DNA of 64,000 bases from a bacterium (GTDB lineage Bacteria > UBP6 > UBA1177): NCBI GenBank assembly GCA_016290135.1, contig JAEESW010000005.1, forward strand, positions 1-64,000, read 5' to 3'. The position numbers were made by a program, and so were the translations under genes. Each line of letters opens with the position of its first letter. The first letter of the stretch is position 1. Shown in pieces: positions 62,447-64,000 of this stretch. The notes beneath the pieces are model-generated. The model did no database searches. It worked only from the letters and a program-made list of their open reading frames with translations, and had not been told where the DNA came from.

Positions 62447-63769
62447 TTATAATACTTTCCAAAACCCCGATTTGTTGGAGCCTTCCCGTTCTATAACCTG
62501 TTTTTTTATGAGAGAAGCTACTATTCTCTGAACAGTCTTTTCCGACTTTCCAATTCTTACAGCCATTTCCGCTTTTGAAATACCTTCATTATTCTGAATT
62601 AAATTGAAGATGTTCTGTTCAGCGTCAGTTAGTTCCTTATTTATCTGGACATTTATCTGGACATTTGTCCTGATAAATTCGAAAAAGAAACCGTGAGCCT
62701 CTTTTCTGTAATTCCAAGTTACATTCTGCTGTTTGCAAAAATCATTCACTCTTTGGAAGCCGGTGCCGGATTTTTCTACATCTCTGCTCCTGAACAGTAT
62801 GTCCAGAATAAGCCTGTTTCTCTTGTAAGACGGAAGGTTTCGTGAAATAAAATCAAGAGGCGTGAGATCATCCGGAAATGATCCAGGATTGTATATCTCT
62901 ATCTTTCCGGGATGAATGCCGATTTCTATTTCTGGAATAGTTGCATAATCAGCATGCGCAAAAGCGTTTACTATGATTTCTCGAAGCGCTCTCTCAGGTA
63001 TTTCCGGTATTTCTTTTCTTTTTCTGGATCCTATCTCATTTCTCCAGTTGATTCGGTTCAACACATAGTCAAGAGCATCACTGAGAAGATTATAGATGTT
63101 TCCCGCAAGCAACTTTAAATCAGTAAAAGTCACTTTGTTGTCAGTAGCATACGAAGCAAGCTTTAAACCGATTCTTGCATTTTTACCAAAAAGCGCATAT
63201 CCGCCATTGTTTATATATCCGCCATGCATTACTTCTATAGCAGAAAGGAGCTTTTCTTTATCATATTTCTTCATCAACAAACGACCGCACTCTTTTGCAG
63301 ATTGATAAAAGTCCTTTAATGCCTCGTCATCCAAATCATCAGCTTTATAATTCGTCAATTCCTCTTCCCATTTAGAAGAATAATCACTGTTCTTTATCAA
63401 TCGTTTCAATTCATCCTGTGACATTTTCCTGTTTTCAGAGCCAGTCCTGATAAGATATTTTCCGTTAACCGCATAAGGTCTGTTGTGACCGGAAAATGAC
63501 ACCTTGATTATTGTCCGCTGTTCTATTGTAAGAACCTCTATAGTCGGTATGATTCTAGGTTCGATGGAATCATTGATGATTCTGGAAATATCCTTTTTAG
63601 TGGAATCGCTTACTTGTTGTCCCTTGACAAACCCCGAATCATCGACACCAAAATAAACTGTACCGCGGCAATGCTTATTCAAGATAGCAGCAATAGATTC
63701 CATCGCTTCATTTTTTTCTCCTGTTGTAAGTTTAAATTCAACCGTTTCACTCTCAAAACCAATAATCAT
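62447..63769 (-). CDS. AlbA_2/Schlafen-like DNA-binding protein with HATPase_c_4-like and HTH domains
   Basis: A 440-residue likely regulator. The N-terminal AlbA_2 domain (SETVEFKLTTGEKNEAMESI, GTVYFGVDDSGFVKGQQV) is followed by a GHKL-like ATP-binding region (ALREIIVNAFAHADY, IEIYNPGSFPDDLTP, RDVEKSGTGFQRVNDFC) and a C-terminal winged HTH (IQNNEGISKAEMAVRIGKSE, VQRIVASLIKKQ). Such proteins often flank type I restriction loci and may control them. Just before the HTH is an NVQINVQIN repeat. It is on the same strand as the operon, 231 bp upstream. Confidence 0.88.
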   Translation of the reverse strand: MIIGFESETVEFKLTTGEKNEAMESIAAILNKHCRGTVYFGVDDSGFVKGQQVSDSTKKDISRIINDSIEPRIIPTIEVLTIEQRTIIKVSFSGHNRPYAVNGKYLIRTGSENRKMSQDELKRLIKNSDYSSKWEEELTNYKADDLDDEALKDFYQSAKECGRLLMKKYDKEKLLSAIEVMHGGYINNGGYALFGKNARIGLKLASYATDNKVTFTDLKLLAGNIYNLLSDALDYVLNRINWRNEIGSRKRKEIPEIPERALREIIVNAFAHADYATIPEIEIGIHPGKIEIYNPGSFPDDLTPLDFISRNLPSYKRNRLILDILFRSRDVEKSGTGFQRVNDFCKQQNVTWNYRKEAHGFFFEFIRTNVQINVQINKELTDAEQNIFNLIQNNEGISKAEMAVRIGKSEKTVQRIVASLIKKQVIEREGSNKSGFWKVL

Positions 63770-63904
63770 CTGATCCCCTCCCAGATATTAGCATCGCATT
63801 TTGTCCAGATAGATGCATCAAAAGAAAAAGCTAACCAGTGGTTTGCCGATTCCATTGCAGTGTGATGTGCAAAATACCGATTTGAGTTTTTTTACTTCTT
63901 CCAT
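63766..63904 (-). pseudogene. Short leader ORF or frameshifted small gene upstream of the regulator
   Basis: ATG 63904 has an excellent ribosome site (TTGGAGGTTACACA) but codes only 28 residues (MEEVKKLKSVFCTSHCNG...). In the next frame a second ORF (MESANHWLAFSFDASIWTKC) runs to a stop overlapping the regulator's ATG. Together they look like one gene of about 45 codons split by a frameshift, or a leader peptide coupled to the regulator. No family recognised. Confidence 0.4.
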
Positions 63905-63918
63905 TGTGTAACCTCCAA

Positions 63919-63924
63919 ATTATA
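63919..63924 (-). promoter_or_regulatory. -10 element upstream of the regulator leader
   Basis: TATAAT on the minus strand, just before the GGAGG ribosome site of the ORF at 63904. The -35 at the expected spacing is poor (GATTTT). Confidence 0.4.
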
Positions 63925-64000
63925 GCGTGTGATAATAACATAAAATCGTTAAAAGCAAAATCTATTTTTCAAAAAATTTTCTTTTATTTCTAATATATGT

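Overview
This window looks like the chromosome of an uncultured Gram-negative bacterium of moderate GC. Several signs point to an outer membrane: a LolA-like protein, an RND/MMPL exporter, a predicted beta-barrel protein and at least seven lipobox-bearing lipoproteins. The lipoproteins carry long Asp/Glu/Thr/Pro-rich linkers, and four of them end in DUF1566/Lcl_C-type domains. That style is best known to me from deltaproteobacterial and Myxococcota/Bradymonadia-like genomes. The lineage is an inference from gene style only; no rRNA is present.

Layout. (1) 1-8 kb: the tail of a lipid or polyene-type cluster (4HBT thioesterase, LolA-like protein, MMPL exporter, ketoacyl synthase, small tyrosine phosphatase), interrupted by two lipoprotein genes. 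The combination resembles aryl-polyene loci, and the rest should lie upstream of the window. (2) 8-38.7 kb: mostly core genes. These are an outer membrane protein, an RluA synthase, a large lipoprotein with an alpha/alpha-barrel-like region, and the minus-strand run smpB-yraN-rsmI-lipoprotein-SDR-tsaD. Then come an HD protein, htpG, uvrC, a methylmalonyl-CoA mutase large subunit, bcp, an ABC exporter pair, the plus-strand run pheT-cdsA-dxr-radA-DUF2062-exonuclease, and a UvrD-type helicase. A 1.4-kb AAA/DUF4143 ATPase cassette bracketed by near-identical repeats sits at 27.5-28.9 kb. (3) 38.7-45.5 kb: a Cys-rich secreted protein, a divergent subtilisin-like protease, an SLC12-type transporter and gmd. 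(4) 45.5-48.9 kb: a debris zone with a truncated gene end, an ORF6N gene broken by an amber codon, an ankyrin membrane protein, a small PH-like membrane protein, and three copies of a short tail motif (VDPxW) that look like remnants of a cassette array. (5) 49-55.8 kb: a giant repeat-bearing lipoprotein, a second UvrD-type helicase, a small membrane-anchored protein, tRNA-Pro(CGG) and a flavodoxin. (6) 55.8-64 kb: an AT-rich defence locus. Four tightly packed genes encode a restriction-nuclease/N6-adenine methyltransferase fusion, a two-TRD specificity subunit, an OLD-like ATPase-TOPRIM nuclease and a GIY-YIG/DUF4357 protein. A Schlafen/AlbA-type regulator gene precedes them.

The strongest candidates for something new are the compact restriction-modification operon that carries its own OLD-like and GIY-YIG nucleases and shows no HsdR translocase, the repeat-bracketed ATPase cassette, and the decayed tail/immunity-like array at 45.5-48.9 kb. 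All functional calls come from reading the sequence; no database search was run.
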